From: Pycnopodia helianthoides
Lineage: Eukaryota > Echinodermata > Asteroidea > Forcipulatida > Asteriidae
Assembly: GCA_032158295.1 (NCBI GenBank)
Contig: CM063247.1
Span: 16,346,009-16,410,008, forward strand
Reading direction: 5' to 3'
DNA: 64,000 nucleotides
Shown here: positions 1-10,759 of the stretch, in pieces
How positions within the stretch are numbered: position 1 is the stretch's first letter
Layout: every line of letters starts with the position of its first letter
Position numbers and translations under genes: made by a program
Notes under the pieces: model-generated
What the model saw: the letters and a program-made list of their open reading frames with translations, nothing else
Told to the model about the DNA's origin: nothing
The model's database searches: none

Positions 1-486
1 ATACTTATGCGCACTTTATCCAGAGGTAAGTTGCATGCGCTCGTATATTTGATATTTGACACATTTATGTCATCGGATTTTAATCCTAGCGGTGTTGGAA
101 GGTTAATTCTTCTTGAACTCCTTTTTGGAAACTTCAAAGCATGAAGCGATCGAGCTAATTAACTTGACCCACTTCACGAACTGTGTACTGGCATGGCTGA
201 TTCGATCGGGCCCTATTTACACTGCATTTATATCGGTTACAACACCCCCTTGTGACCTTCAAATGAAATTTCTGACAGCCCTAGTTTGTGACCGAATTAA
301 AGTTTAGGAAGTCAGCTTTGAGCTTGTGTCTTCCCTTGACTGCAGACGTGGTTTCTACGCTTTTCTATTTGCCATTTCTGAATAGAGAAGTAATGTAGGG
401 TCTTCAGCTTCAAATGCATGGCATTACACGTATGTTGTTCCAATGTTTTGAAAAAAAAAAAAGTGTGATTTGTGAGTGTTGCATAC

Positions 487-848
487 TTAAAGGCCCTGTA
501 CACTATTGGTAAAATCGAAAAACACAAATGTTCACAGATTCACACATAACTTACATGACTTAAAGTAAGAAAAGGTAGAAAGGGTTCCTTAAAATATTTC
601 TGCCTAAAATGCTATCGTTTCTGAGAAATGAATAAAACAATAGTTTTTATCGCGCGTGATAATAAACTCGATGTTTGAAAAACAGAAAACACATAGGTCT
701 CTTTTCACTATTTTCTCGTGACCTCGATGACCAATTGAGCTCATATTTTCACAGGTTTGTTATTTCATGTATATGGTTAATCACACAAAACATGAACTTT
801 GTTTGTAATTGTTTTGTCAGCTCTACCAATCCTGTATAATACCTTTAA
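487..848 (+). mobile_element. TTAA MITE, family B (copy B1)
   Basis: Full-length non-coding element. It opens TTAAAGGCCCTGTACAC and closes with a diverged inverted copy ending ATACCTTTAA. An internal near-palindrome built on ATCGCGCGTGAT lies near 648-660. Its right TTAA (845-848) is also the left TTAA of the following family A element. Close relatives lie at 9680, 37053 and 42564. No transposase is encoded, so it must have been moved in trans. Confidence 0.85.
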
Positions 849-1227
849 AGGCAGTGGATACTTTTGGTATTTACTCAAGAAACACATTACCATAAAAACT
901 TACTTAGTAAGGAGCACCTGAGAGCTGCTGATAGTATAGAACATTGTGAGAAACGACTCCCTCTGAAGTAATGTGGTTTTTGAGAAAGAGGCAATTTCTG
1001 ACTAAAATATTTGAATCTGATGAAGGCTTTAGGCATGAATGCCTTTCTCAGGCATTAAAAACACAATTCTCTGCAACAAGGGTGTTTTTTCTTTCATTAT
1101 TTTCATGCAACTTCGATGGCCTATTGAGCGAAAATTTGCACAGGTGTGTTGTGTTATGCATATGTCGGGATACACCAAGTGAAGATACCAGCCTTTGACA
1201 ATTACCTAAAGTATATCCTGCCTTTGA
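845..1227 (+). mobile_element. TTAA MITE, family A (copy A1, diverged)
   Basis: Starts TTAAAGGCAGTGGATAC and follows the family A consensus, including the CTCCCTCTGAAGTAA block. The right end is eroded to CCTTTGA. The central hairpin differs from other A copies: it is built on AGGCATGAATGCCT around 1030-1045 rather than on the GAGACCTC palindrome. It abuts B1 through one shared TTAA. Confidence 0.75.
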
Positions 1228-3238
1228 ATGGAGGGATAATGGTTTGTTTTGATGGTTTTTCACACACCTGTCAACATGTGACATCAAACAAAATGCGCAC
1301 TTTCACTTTTATTATCACTAAAATATTATTGGCAAAATATACCGAGGCCTCTTCGGAAAGTGGCAGCCTGATATTTTGACGGACAGGAGAGCCACTTTGG
1401 GGTTAACCACACAGTTTCATTCCCTCAAAGGGAAAGTGTGTCATCGATTTTTTTCTTCGGAAGAGTAAATTAATTCCCACCGTGTGAGTTTTTCAATAAA
1501 TGCACCATACGACCAGTCTGTGAAAATGTCATCAAATTCAGCGGATCAAGGTTTGAGTGAAACCAATGAAGAATGGACTGCACGCTCTGTCAGGGATGGG
1601 TTTATATCAGGCTTTTGTGTTCATTATTACCTCGATTGCTGCTCAAGGCAAGACCTGATGCTTCATTTTTTTAAAGGGCAAGGACACCAAGGCGGTTTCT
1701 CCTTGGTACAACTAGGACACCTCTATGAGGAAGTTGTAATGTTTGCTGCCTCTGTGAAGTAGCCTGTATAGGAATATCAAATGTGATTGTGGGTTGGGGT
1801 GGGAGGGAAAGGGGTCTAATGCTATGCCCTTTAATTTTACAATATTTCATATGGAAGTATTTCTGGAGGATTGGTATTGGTATGAAATTTATAATCAATG
1901 AGTTTTCACCCAGCTCCCCTCCCCCCCCCCTGCTCCCTGCGATTATTACCAGCCCAGAACATCGCTTTAAATTTTTTCAATGTGGTTTTGCTAAAGGTGA
2001 TTTTTACCTAGGTTTTGCCAGGTACCGAAATGTGGTTACCAGCTAAAACACTGTATCACAGGTACCACATGTGACTGTAATCCTGCTCGTTTTTTGCTTA
2101 GCAGCAAACTGTCTAGCAGTATTTTTCAGCTTAAGCAGAGCTGTGAAATTAGGCCTATCAGAAAAGACCACAATTTCCCTTAAAAAATCCCATAAAAATA
2201 CAAGTGGTTATAGTCTGAAACCTTTTTCAGAGAACTTGATAATCTGTCGCACTCACCTTAAACGCAATTAAAACAACAGACACATGATTGTCTTTGATTG
2301 TTTGTTTACTTATGATTTAAACCAGCCAGCTGTGCCCGACAGTAAGACGAGCTACGAAATCCTTGGGGCGTTTTTTTTACTGGGGAAACTCCGGTAAGCC
2401 TGCCGGACTACAGCAATGATTATTCTCTATTGGATTAAATGCTTATTTGCCTATTTTCTGAGTGATTGGGTTTAAATTGAGTACATAAATATTTAACGCT
2501 GAAGTACCTCACCTAAGCCTAGCCATTGTTTGTGGAAAAGGAGTCATGCATACAGTGATAAGTTGTGGAAGAAAATTAAGGCAGCACCTTTGAGAGTTGA
2601 GGGAGAAACTTGAGAAAATGTCAAGTTTCGCTTTACGTCATGCCCGCCGTTTCTACCACAGAAGGTTGCCAGTAAATAAGAGATGTGTTTGTGACATGCC
2701 GGTGAACCTCGGTATTCTAAAATGGTATACCTGGAATCCTCGTGCGCTCAGAAATTCTATTTTAGGTGAAGCTGCTGCTTGAGTTGTTCTCTGAATGAGT
2801 AGAATATTTAACCCTTTAGAGAGACCATTCATTTCTGTATATAATCATTTGCCCAGACTTTGCTAATCTTGGTGATTTTTTGCCCGCATAATTTCAGGAA
2901 AAAATGTCAGGAAAATTATTGAGAAACAGAAGATACATGGTTTTGTTTTAGAGTTGTAGCTTCTATGATTGCATGGGAAACATTGGAAAATGTCTATTTG
3001 GTCCGATACCTTTTGCCTTAACTGCCTTGTTTGACTGGAAGTAGGTTAAATGTGGCAGCCGTTTGCGACCGCTATGGGCATTTCGGTACAATTAAGCCAC
3101 TTGCGGCCGCTAGGGTCTCTAAAGGGTTAAAGCACAGGGACTGCATTTGTGTAAAAGACCAGTATCTGTGCTCTGGGTGTCCCAATGTACGAAATAACAA
3201 AGATAGTGAAAAAAAAATAGGGAGACCGCCAACATAGG
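1228..3238. other. No gene recognised; one weak K-element fragment
   Basis: Short open frames here, including 1484-1762 (+) and 2597-2782 (+), show no recognisable domain and no convincing splice context. A C tract lies at about 1919-1930. Around 2030-2156 the sequence resembles element K: GCTTAAGCAGAGCTGTGAAA is close to the K right end. Otherwise I see nothing. Confidence 0.5.
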
Positions 3239-3330
3239 GCTAGATAGCTTAGTAAGTAGAGCACCGGCATGTTATGCGGTTTATAACTTGACATTTGAAA
3301 TAAAAAAGTCCCCTGATGCTATAGGCTGTG
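3239..3330 (+). mobile_element. SINE-1 fragment (tRNA-like head, internally deleted)
   Basis: The block GGGCTAGATAGCTTAGTAAG, followed by a CACCGGCATGTTATGCGG anticodon-arm region, matches the first half of the SINE-1 head. It then jumps to the 3' part (TTATAACTTGACATTTGAAA). Position 33 is T in this copy, as in a normal tRNA, and the anticodon would read GTT (Asn). The B box is missing, so it is a dead copy. Confidence 0.65.
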
Positions 3331-3900
3331 AAATTATCTGATACAAACAAAATTGTACACATCAGAGGGTCTTAAACTGAATGAGAAAATAGTAATTCAT
3401 TCCAATGTACAGTTGCTTTCAAATCACTTCCTTTTTGATCATATTTTGAAAGGGTTAAACAAAAAGAATTGATGCATTATGCTTCACTTCTTTTTATTGT
3501 TGTAGTATCCTGAGAAAGATCAATGCAAAAATGCGTTAATCCATCAACCTGTGACACTGGCCCACATAACTATAGAAAGCTGAACTCTAATGCTTTGAGC
3601 TATTGTTCTTGGTGCATTAGTTGTCTAGACTTGCACATGCTAACATTTAAAATGATAAATGTAACAATTGAATGGGTTCAGTGAAGTGTTGAACCTGAAG
3701 GTTTCGTGAGAACTAGATTGTTTCCAATGTTACGATCCGTAAATCTCCAAACTCTCCGTGGATATAAGTCACTAAAAAAGCCAGATTATTCTCAGATGCA
3801 ACAAGGAAATGACACCGATATAGAGAACAAAGAATCAAAGTGATTTAATGATCGACAACTTCAAATATCGTTGGCATCAAGTATTAGGTTTAATTATTAG

Positions 3901-4315
3901 GGCTAGATAACTCAGTTGGTAGAGCGCCGGTAAGTTAATCCGGAGGTTGTTGGTTCAAATCCTGCTCTAGTCAATTTTTCTTTGTTCAACCCCAAACCAT
4001 TTGAAACTTACCCAGTCAGTTTCCCTTGTGGTTCATTACTTGACATTTAAATTTAAAAAGTCGCATCCCCTCAAGGTGATCCTGTTGTTGCTGCTTCCCA
4101 GGTTGTATCGTAAACTTGGGTGTGATCCCTGGCTACACGGCAGTCAACAGTTGCATGGCTTCTGACTGGCACCCCCGAACAAAGATATTGACAAAATAGG
4201 GAGACCGCCAACATAGGGCTAGATAGCTCAGTTGGTAGAGCGCCGGTAGGTTAATCCGGAGGTCGTTGGTTCAAATCCCGCTCTAGTCAATTTTTCTTTG
4301 TTCAACCCCAAACCG
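3901..4315 (+). mobile_element. SINE-1, dimeric copy with target-site duplication
   Basis: Two tRNA-Asn-like heads (3901-3973 and 4217-4289) in one insertion. The second folds as a cloverleaf: acceptor GGCTAGA/TCTAGTC, D stem GCTC/GAGC, anticodon stem CCGG/CCGG, loop with GTT, T loop TTCAAAT. It keeps perfect pol III boxes, A TAGCTCAGTTGG (4224-4235) and B GGTTCAAATCC (4268-4278). Base 33 is G instead of T, which argues against a working tRNA. The 12-bp repeat TTTAATTATTAG at 3889-3900 and 4316-4327 brackets the unit, so it went in as one piece starting exactly at a tRNA 5' end. Confidence 0.85.
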
Positions 4316-4327
4316 TTTAATTATTAG

Positions 4328-5601
4328 GTTAAACAAATGTACATTTATGAAAAGATCTTATACTGAATAAGAACATCTAAAGGGCGAAGATGTCAACAGG
4401 GAGAAGATACAGGGGAGGACTTCGGCAGGTAGAGGATACAGGCAAAGACCAAACAAACTGCCTCTGGCAAATGACAACCTTCAGGGAAGCAAACAGTTCT
4501 CTGCCGATGTGACTGAGCTGTCAAGGGGCGAATTCACGCCGACAAATGTCCGAGAATAGAATAAACAATAACGGTGACACAAGCTGACACCCGTCACAAA
4601 ATATGGGAAGAAGTACCTGTAGTACTGTAGATTTAGTTCCCGATTTAGCCTTTCCGGAATTAGATTCAGCTCTTCACTGCACTAGGTCCAAGACGAACTC
4701 TCTCTGAAAAAGGTCCTTCGATGAGTTGTATACAGTTGTCGCCTCAACCAAACTTGAGTACTTGTGTCCTGTTCTAATTTTATCTCAGACCATATATAAC
4801 AGATTTTTTTATATTTTCTGGAAACTAACTTTTAGTTTCTAGTGATTTTTAATACAATGACATCATCCAGATGCTTACAGAATAACCATAGTAGTGACTC
4901 TTTCATAAAAGTGCCGCCCACCAGGGTCAGGGGTCATCACATATAGAGAATGATTGACATTTGCAGTTTTGGTGCGTATAAAGTATTTGGTGCTTGTAAA
5001 CGAAATGGCATTTATTCTGTAATTTTGATGAATTGATGTGTAATGACATTTAAGTTGATCTGCATCTGTCAACGGGTATGCCATTATGGAATGTATCGAA
5101 GCTTGGCATTCTCAAATTGGCCGGAGGTTTGCTGTATTTAGTCCCTCCCTCCTTCTGTCCAAAGAATAAAAAAAGTATACAGGCTGAAGGGCTTCTACTT
5201 AGTTAAACATTCACCGTTTCTGTTTGCTGCAGACTAATCGCTGACCAGTTCAACTCGGTAAAGTAAACTTCCAATCTAGAGTAAAACACGTTTCAGTTGA
5301 AAACGGAAAAGGGATTTGTTTTTACACCGTATTGCAGCTGAAATGTAGGCTATACAGCAGTCCAATTTGACTGAGAGCTGACATTTTGTGCATAAAGGCC
5401 AACTAAGTTAATTAAACTTCCACTTTTCATATTGTGTTTTGGATGGGAAAAAATGACTGACAATTATCGCAGCTGCTGTGTAAACAATGAGCCCGCTCTG
5501 AGTACAAGAAGGTCTTTTGTTTTATTTTGATGACTGCTGACATATTATGAAAAGGCCCATAACAACAAATTTGGAATCCAGATGTGGTGGCGTGCACAGC
5601 G
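4328..5601. other. No gene or repeat recognised
   Basis: Single-copy-looking sequence. A purine-rich stretch lies at about 4380-4450. The minus frame 4875-5084 has no recognisable motif. Confidence 0.4.
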
Positions 5602-5967
5602 TTAAAGGCACTGGACACTATTGGTAATTACTCAAAATAATTGTGAGCATAAAAACTTACTTGGTAACGAGCAATGGAGAGCTGTTGATAGTATAAAACA
5701 TTGTAAGAAATGGCTCCCTCTTAAGTAATTTCTCAGTAAAATATTTGAATTGATTTTGAGACCTTGTGTGACTGGTCCCGAAATCAAGCATCTGAAAGCA
5801 CACAACTTCGTGTGACAAGGGTGTTTTTTCTTCCATTATCATCTCGCAACTGCGACGACCAATTGAGTTCAAATTTTCACAGTTTGTTATTTTTTGCATA
5901 TGTTGAGATACACCAAGTGAGAAGACTGGTCTTTGACAATTACCAAAGGTGTCCAGTGTGTCTTTAA
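5602..5967 (+). mobile_element. TTAA MITE, family A (copy A2)
   Basis: TTAAAGGCACTGGACAC start and GTGTCCAGTGTGTCTTTAA end (one extra GT). Only half of the central palindrome remains (TTTTGAGACC near 5755). The right TTAA 5964-5967 is shared with the next element. Confidence 0.9.
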
Positions 5968-6311
5968 ATCACATGTACAACATTGGTCATTTTCAAAGAC
6001 TATAGTATCCACACTTTATGTGACCCAATGTATACATGAAATAACAAACCTGTGAAATGTGAAGTTCAAGCAGTCTTCGAAGTCATGAGAAAACAATGAA
6101 AAAACCCATTATATGTTTTCACTGTTTTCAAACATCTGATTTGATCACCAGTGACTATAGTTTTACTCATTTCCTAAAAACTGGAGCATTTCAAGCAAAA
6201 CTATTTCAAGGGAAGTTTACCACCAATGACCATCTTTATACAATGTAAGCTATGTGCAAATCTGTGAACATTTATATTTTCAATCTTACCAATGTTGTTC
6301 ACACTCTTTAA
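5964..6311 (+). mobile_element. TTAA MITE, family H (copy H1)
   Basis: Begins TTAAATCACATGTACAACAT and ends CCAATGTTGTTCACACTCTTTAA (positions 6289-6311). The interior shares blocks with families A and B (AACAAACCTGTGAAA), here in inverted order. It is bounded on both sides by TTAA sites shared with A2 and E1. Confidence 0.7.
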
Positions 6312-6534
6312 AGGCAGGATACTTTGGTAATGACCATGAACAAAATTGTGTCATTTCTATCCAAAAGCTTACTTGTTATAAAGATGGTAATGGTAATAAG
6401 TATGATGTGAATTTATTTCATCTGAATAGCCCTAGTTGATTAGAAATCAGTAAAAACATTTGACTCTGAGATACGATTCATGCATAAGTCGTTTGTCAGA
6501 TTTCTGAGGGTCGGTGTCCGTTTGCGAGTGCTCC

Positions 6535-7700
6535 GGCCAGAGATGCGGTTGGTAACCAAGGATTCTACGCTCTTGTAAAAAATACTGTGACATTTTGTTG
6601 CTGTTTTCTCAACCAGCAGACACTGTGTTCAGCTAAAACTTCCACATGTGACTTTACTTGCAGCTAATTTCTTGATAATTTTGCCAATAAATCAGCATTA
6701 CATTGAAAAAAAAAAACAATCTATGACCCAACCTTTAATTGGATGTACTTTTAAGACTAGCTAGTTTTCAGCTCTCTGTGTGGGCAGTAAATTGGAATCC
6801 AGAGATGTGGTGGGTACCTGAGGATTCGTCATCCTTGTAAAAAATACTGTGACATTTTGTTGCTGTTTTCTCAACCAGCAGACACTGTGTTCAGCTAAAA
6901 CTTCCACATGTGACTTTACTTGTAGCTAATTTCTTGATAATTTTGCCAATAAATCAGCATTACATTGAAAAAAAAAACCAATCTATGACCCAACCTTTAA
7001 TTGGATGTACTTTTAAGACTACCTAGTTTTCAGCTCTCTGTGTGGGCAGTAAATTGGAATCCAGAGATGTGGTGGGTACCTGAGGATTCTTCATTCTTGT
7101 AAAAAAAATACTGTGACATTTCGTTGCTGTTTTCTCAACCAGCAGACACTGTGTTCAGCTAAAACTGTCACATGTGACTTTAAAGGAACATTACAGATTT
7201 GGTTTTTGCTAACAAAACAGTTGCTGGCAGTGTAAGCACTTTATGTAATCCACCATATACATGTACATAAACTGACAAACCTGTAGAAGTTTGAGATTGA
7301 TCGGCCATCTGGGTCACGAGAAAAAAATAGTGAAAAACCGATTACACATTTGCATGAAATCATATAGATTCAACAAAAGAATATAACGCTCACTGAGCAA
7401 TAAACTTCAATCGGAAAATTAGTTTATTCATTTCTCATCAAATATGGCATTTCAGACAGAAATATTTCAAGAGATGTTTTCTACTATCATAATCATTTGA
7501 CCGTGCAAGTTTTATGTAAATCTGTGATCAAAAAGTATATTTTACAAGTTTTTTTTCTTACCAATTCTGTAATGTTCCTTTAATTGTATCTTTCTTGATA
7601 ATTTTGCCAATAAATCAGCAGTACATTGACAATTTATGACGCAACCTTTAATTGGATGTATTTTTAAGACTAGCTAGTATACAGCTCTCTGTGTGGGCGG
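6535..7700 (+). repeat. 263-bp tandem repeat, interrupted by MITE C1
   Basis: The block CCAGCAGACACTGTGTTCAG recurs at 6613, 6875 and 7139, giving a period of 262-264 bp. Copies share an internal CCAATAAATCAGCATTACAT block and an A tract of slightly different length. The third copy is split at GACTTTA by element C1 and resumes at 7584. The unit is homologous to the 3' half of E elements at 52985-53210. Confidence 0.85.
7180..7583 (+). mobile_element. TTAA MITE, family C (copy C1)
   Basis: TIRs AGGAACATTACAGATTTGG and CCAATTCTGTAATGTTCCT directly flanked by TTAA (7180-7183 and 7580-7583). The near-centre palindrome is CGCTCACTGAGC. It interrupts the tandem array, whose uninterrupted copies read GACTTTACTTG at that point, consistent with a TTA(A/C) target. 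This is the best empty-versus-filled site in the window. Confidence 0.92.
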
Positions 7701-7847
7701 TAAACATAGACTATAACTGGCCCATAAATGCACTCTGGAAATGGCTTTTGTTGTGTTGTTCAATTATTAAGATTATGATAACAGTATTCAATTGATGCAG
7801 AACACACAAGTTAATTGCTTTTTTTAAATGCTAGGCTTATTTCGAAA

Positions 7848-8190
7848 AGGATGTGCACAATATTGGTAATATTGAAAATATAAATATTCACCTACATGTA
7901 ACGTGGTATAAAAGATAGTCATGGTGGAAAACTTCCCTTGTAACAATTTCCTGTGAAATGCGATTTTTAAAAAGAAATGAGTAAAGAAATGTTAGTTTTG
8001 ATCTCGCGAGACCAAAACCTGATGTTTGAAAACAGTGAAAATAAATTATAGGGGTTTTCATTATGATTTCCTTGTGGTACTGATGTCTGATTGAGCTTAA
8101 ACTTTGCACAGTTTTGTTCTTGCATATTGGGTGACATGAAGTGTGGAAAATTGGTCTGTGACAGTTACTAAAAGTGAAAACAAGTGAAAC
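7848..8190 (+). mobile_element. TTAA MITE-like, family H (copy H3, eroded ends)
   Basis: Contains the H/B block order, with ATGTGCACAATATTGGTAAT at the left and the central palindrome TGATCTCGCGAGACCA at about 8000-8015. It ends near TGACAGTTACTAAAAGTG. Terminal TTAA motifs are no longer intact. Confidence 0.55.
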
Positions 8191-8271
8191 ATCAACCATG
8201 ATATAAATGTCATATAATGCCTTGAGCGTTCTATGTGTTGAGAAATGTGATATACATGTGTATATGTCATG

Positions 8272-8624
8272 CAGGGCTCGAATTTTACACTGGACCGCTG
8301 GCCCGAGGCCAGTGATTTTAGCATCGGGCCAGTAAACTCATGTCCGGACAAGTCCAGCGGTCTTGTGTTTGTGTTCAAATGTTGACTTTCAGTCTGATAA
8401 ATACAATTCTGTTGATTATCAAAGACTACTTACCCATAATACACAAATGAGATCAATCTTCTGTTAGCGCTTTTTCAAATTCAAACAGTTCAACTATTAA
8501 CCTGTGTTGGCATTTTTTCTTCTCACTTCAATTCTGGTCTTGTACTCAAAATTCCGGTCCAGTAAATATTTTGAGCTGCAAGCCCTGCGATCTTGTAGGT
8601 TTTTCCCCGTAAATTCTAGCCCTG
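8272..8624 (+). mobile_element. hAT-like MITE, family L (copy L1)
   Basis: Starts CAGGGCTCGAATTTTACAC and ends AAATTCTAGCCCTG, an inverted terminal pair of about 14 bp. Two further copies lie at 23594-23931 and 26514-27017. The CAGGG ends suggest the hAT group, but I cannot read a clean 8-bp target duplication. The GGCCAGTGATTTTAGCATC block is conserved in all copies. Confidence 0.75.
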
Positions 8625-8917
8625 TCACATGTATGTTGAGAAACAACCCTTGTAGGCCATAATTGGGTGTTATTTGAAAGTTCTCATTCCTGTGCATTTG
8701 AGGAGAAAATTATCCCGGTTTTGAATTTGGCAGGAAGTGCATTGTTTGGGCACTGAGCGATGTTGAGAAATACTTGCCACATAACTACTGGACTGCTTTT
8801 TGCTTTTCTGATAATATACATCAGGACTAGTAACAACGCAAAAGTCAAATGTGTAAATGTAGAGTTTGGAAGGTTAAACCACTTCACGTTGCGTGAATTT
8901 CCACCAGTTTTATCTCT

Positions 8918-9110
8918 GGCCTGAACAACTTTGGAGCACCATCAAATTTTCGCTGGCAGCTGGATGGGTGACGGATATATCCACCTGAACTTTCCATTGT
9001 GCTAGGCGTGCACAGGCATGCACCTACCAGGCTACGCTTTGTTTCACCCATACAAAAAGGGACACCAGGTATTGGAAAAACGTGCCTCGTAATATTCCAC
9101 ACGACAACAT
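8918..9110 (+). repeat. Dispersed repeat Q (first copy)
   Basis: Shares an ordered series of blocks with 10556-10735: a TTTTCGCTG start, ATCCACC(T/C)G(A/G)ACTTTCCA, CAGGCA(T/)GCACCTAC, and TGGAAAA(A/C)(C/T)(G/T)TGCCT. The copies are old and diverged. No coding frame is kept. Confidence 0.55.
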
Positions 9111-9144
9111 CAGATCCTGGTGCTAAATTATGAGAACTTTTGTT

Positions 9145-9188
9145 GTCTCCTGACGATGACTAGAGCAAGCTAGTTGAAACATTGAGAC
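9145..9188 (+). ncRNA. Hammerhead-ribozyme-like motif (copy 1, partly decayed)
   Basis: Order of parts: stem I strand GTCTC (9145-9149), CTGACGA (9150-9156), one T, stem II GACTAG/CTAGTT around loop AGCAAG (9158-9175), GAAA (9176-9179), CATT, stem I strand GAGAC (9184-9188). CATT replaces CGTT of copy 24552 and weakens the already minimal stem III. The predicted cleavage point would be after 9183. It is linked to a family P tail. Confidence 0.5.
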
Positions 9189-9189
9189 C

Positions 9190-9415
9190 AAAAAGAACCG
9201 TTCCACAAAGCTAAAGTAGTAGTCCAGGCCGATTTCCTACCTCCCGCCCAGGTAGTAGTTAATAAGCAGGACAGATCTTTTCAGAACTGAGAAGTCTGCG
9301 AAAATCTACTCCGCGGTAGTAGAACAAATAGCAAGACAAGTTCTCTAAAGAACAAATCTACACAGCAAAGTAGATATTTATACACATGGTGTTACAGCAA
9401 ACCGAATATATATTT
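9190..9415 (+). mobile_element. Fold-back family P, right-arm copy
   Basis: Shares with 24655-24868 and 51950-52148 the run AAGCTAAAGTAGTAGTCCAG, then CTACCTCCCGCCCAGG, CTCCGCGGTAGTAGAA and the end CAAACCGAATATATA. Only the right arm is present. It follows directly on the hammerhead-like motif. Confidence 0.7.
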
Positions 9416-9679
9416 TGTTGTCTTTCCTTTGTTACTTAGGATTTTAATGTGCCAATGATATTTTCAAAGAAAAAAACGATTACTCAAGAAGTTCCAAAAA
9501 GTTCTGAAGAATTATACTGTGGTTGGGAATGGATTTTTTTGCTTCAGAATACCATGTAAAGTGGTTAAGGAACTGATCAAAAGATGTAATCGTTCACTTA
9601 AATTATTCACTCAAATTATGAGCATTCCATAGAGAATGACATTTTATTGCCAATTGAAAGCAAAGGTGGCTTGTTGCCT

Positions 9680-10020
9680 TTAAAGGCCCTGTACACTATT
9701 GGTAAGATCGAAAAACACAATGTTCACAGATTCACACATAACTTACATGATTTAAAGTAAGTAATGGTAGAAAGGGTTCCTTAAAATATTTCTGCCTAAA
9801 ATGCTATCGTTTCTGAGAAATGAGTAAACAATAGTAATTATCGCGCGCGATAATTTGAAAAAACAGAAAACACATAAGATCTCTTTTCACTATTTTCTCG
9901 TGACCTCGATGACCAATTGAGCTCAAACTTTCACAGGTTTGTTTGTTCATACATATGTTGAATCACACAAAATGTGGACACTGATTCTGAGCTGTTGCCA
10001 AAAGTGTACAATACCTTTAA
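9680..10020 (+). mobile_element. TTAA MITE, family B (copy B2)
   Basis: TTAAAGGCCCTGTACAC to GTGTACAATACCTTTAA. A perfect 16-bp palindrome TTATCGCGCGCGATAA lies at 9838-9853. The element ends exactly where the LINE relic begins, so it may have inserted into or beside that relic. Confidence 0.92.
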
Positions 10021-10410
10021 AGTTCCACTCTTGTCATTGCCGGACTCGAAGCCGAAAAACCTAAAGTCCTTCAAAGATCAGCGGCTCATCTCATTAGCCG
10101 GTTAAGAAAACATGAACCCATTACTCCAGCTATGCAAAGATCACTCCATTGGCTTCCTTTTCATTCTCCCACTATCTTTATGATTCTCCTACTTACATTT
10201 CAATGTGGTCATGGAATCGGTTCCATCTACTTGAACGATGTGCTCACTGCATCCGTGCCTGCGAGAAACCTCCGTTATGCAAACAAAGACATCCTTGTTA
10301 ATGTTATTCCAACTGTTGCTATCAAGGCATGTGGTGAACGTAGTTTTCAGTTTGCTGGACCTCATTTATGGAACAATCTCCCTCTTCACATATCACTTCT
10401 CCTCTTCTGA
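10021..10410 (+). pseudogene. CR1/L2-type LINE reverse transcriptase, C-terminal relic
   Basis: An open plus-strand frame encodes the region after the RT domain typical of CR1/L2-like non-LTR elements. Visible landmarks are LQRSAAHLISRLRKHEPITP, then LHWLPF, then VPARNLRYANKDIL, then GERSFQFAGPHLWNNLPLHI. This order (LHWLP, R-LR-A, G-R-F---P-LWN-LP) is characteristic of the family. The element is severely 5' truncated, with no RT catalytic motif, so it is dead. The frame stops at a TGA near 10410. Confidence 0.85.
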
Positions 10411-10555
10411 CAGCTACCACTGTCACACACTTCAAGATTCTGTCTCATGTAGTTTTTCTTTTTTTTGGTTCTTCTGAGCACTTTGAGACTTTTTTCTCCG
10501 GAAGGTCTTTTTCTCAATAACTGTTTTTGACAGACTTAATTTTTTTTTTAAAAGC

Positions 10556-10735
10556 CCGAAACAACTTATTTTTCGCTGACATGCGGACGGCTGACGTTTT
10601 TATCCACCCGGACTTTCCAGTGTGTATCGTGCGCAGACAGGCACCTACTGTGATATGCTTAGTGCTTCAACCAACCAAAGAGCGACAACAGGTTCTGGAA
10701 AACTTGCCTAGTAAAATCCCTTTCAGGGGGTTATA
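10556..10735 (+). repeat. Dispersed repeat Q (second copy)
   Basis: Diverged relative of 8918-9110. The open frame that crosses it is not recognised and is probably chance. Confidence 0.5.
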
Positions 10736-10759
10736 GTGTCTCCCCCATTTCCAGACCAG

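Larger units (their letters stand above)
6308..7705 (+). mobile_element. TTAA MITE, family E (copy E1), expanded and interrupted
   Basis: Opens TTAAAGGCAGGATACTTTGG. The E-type palindrome on GATTCATGCATAAGTC lies near 6470-6495, followed by the E core GTGTCCGTTTGCGAGTGCTC. The 3' half has expanded into about 2.9 copies of a ~263-bp repeat, and a C element sits in the last copy. The right terminus is not clear. Confidence 0.6.

Noticed and set aside
4217..4289. Functional tRNA-Asn gene
   Set aside because: The cloverleaf and pol III boxes are good, but base 33 is G, the T stem has a mismatch, and the unit is embedded in a repeated SINE with a target-site duplication.
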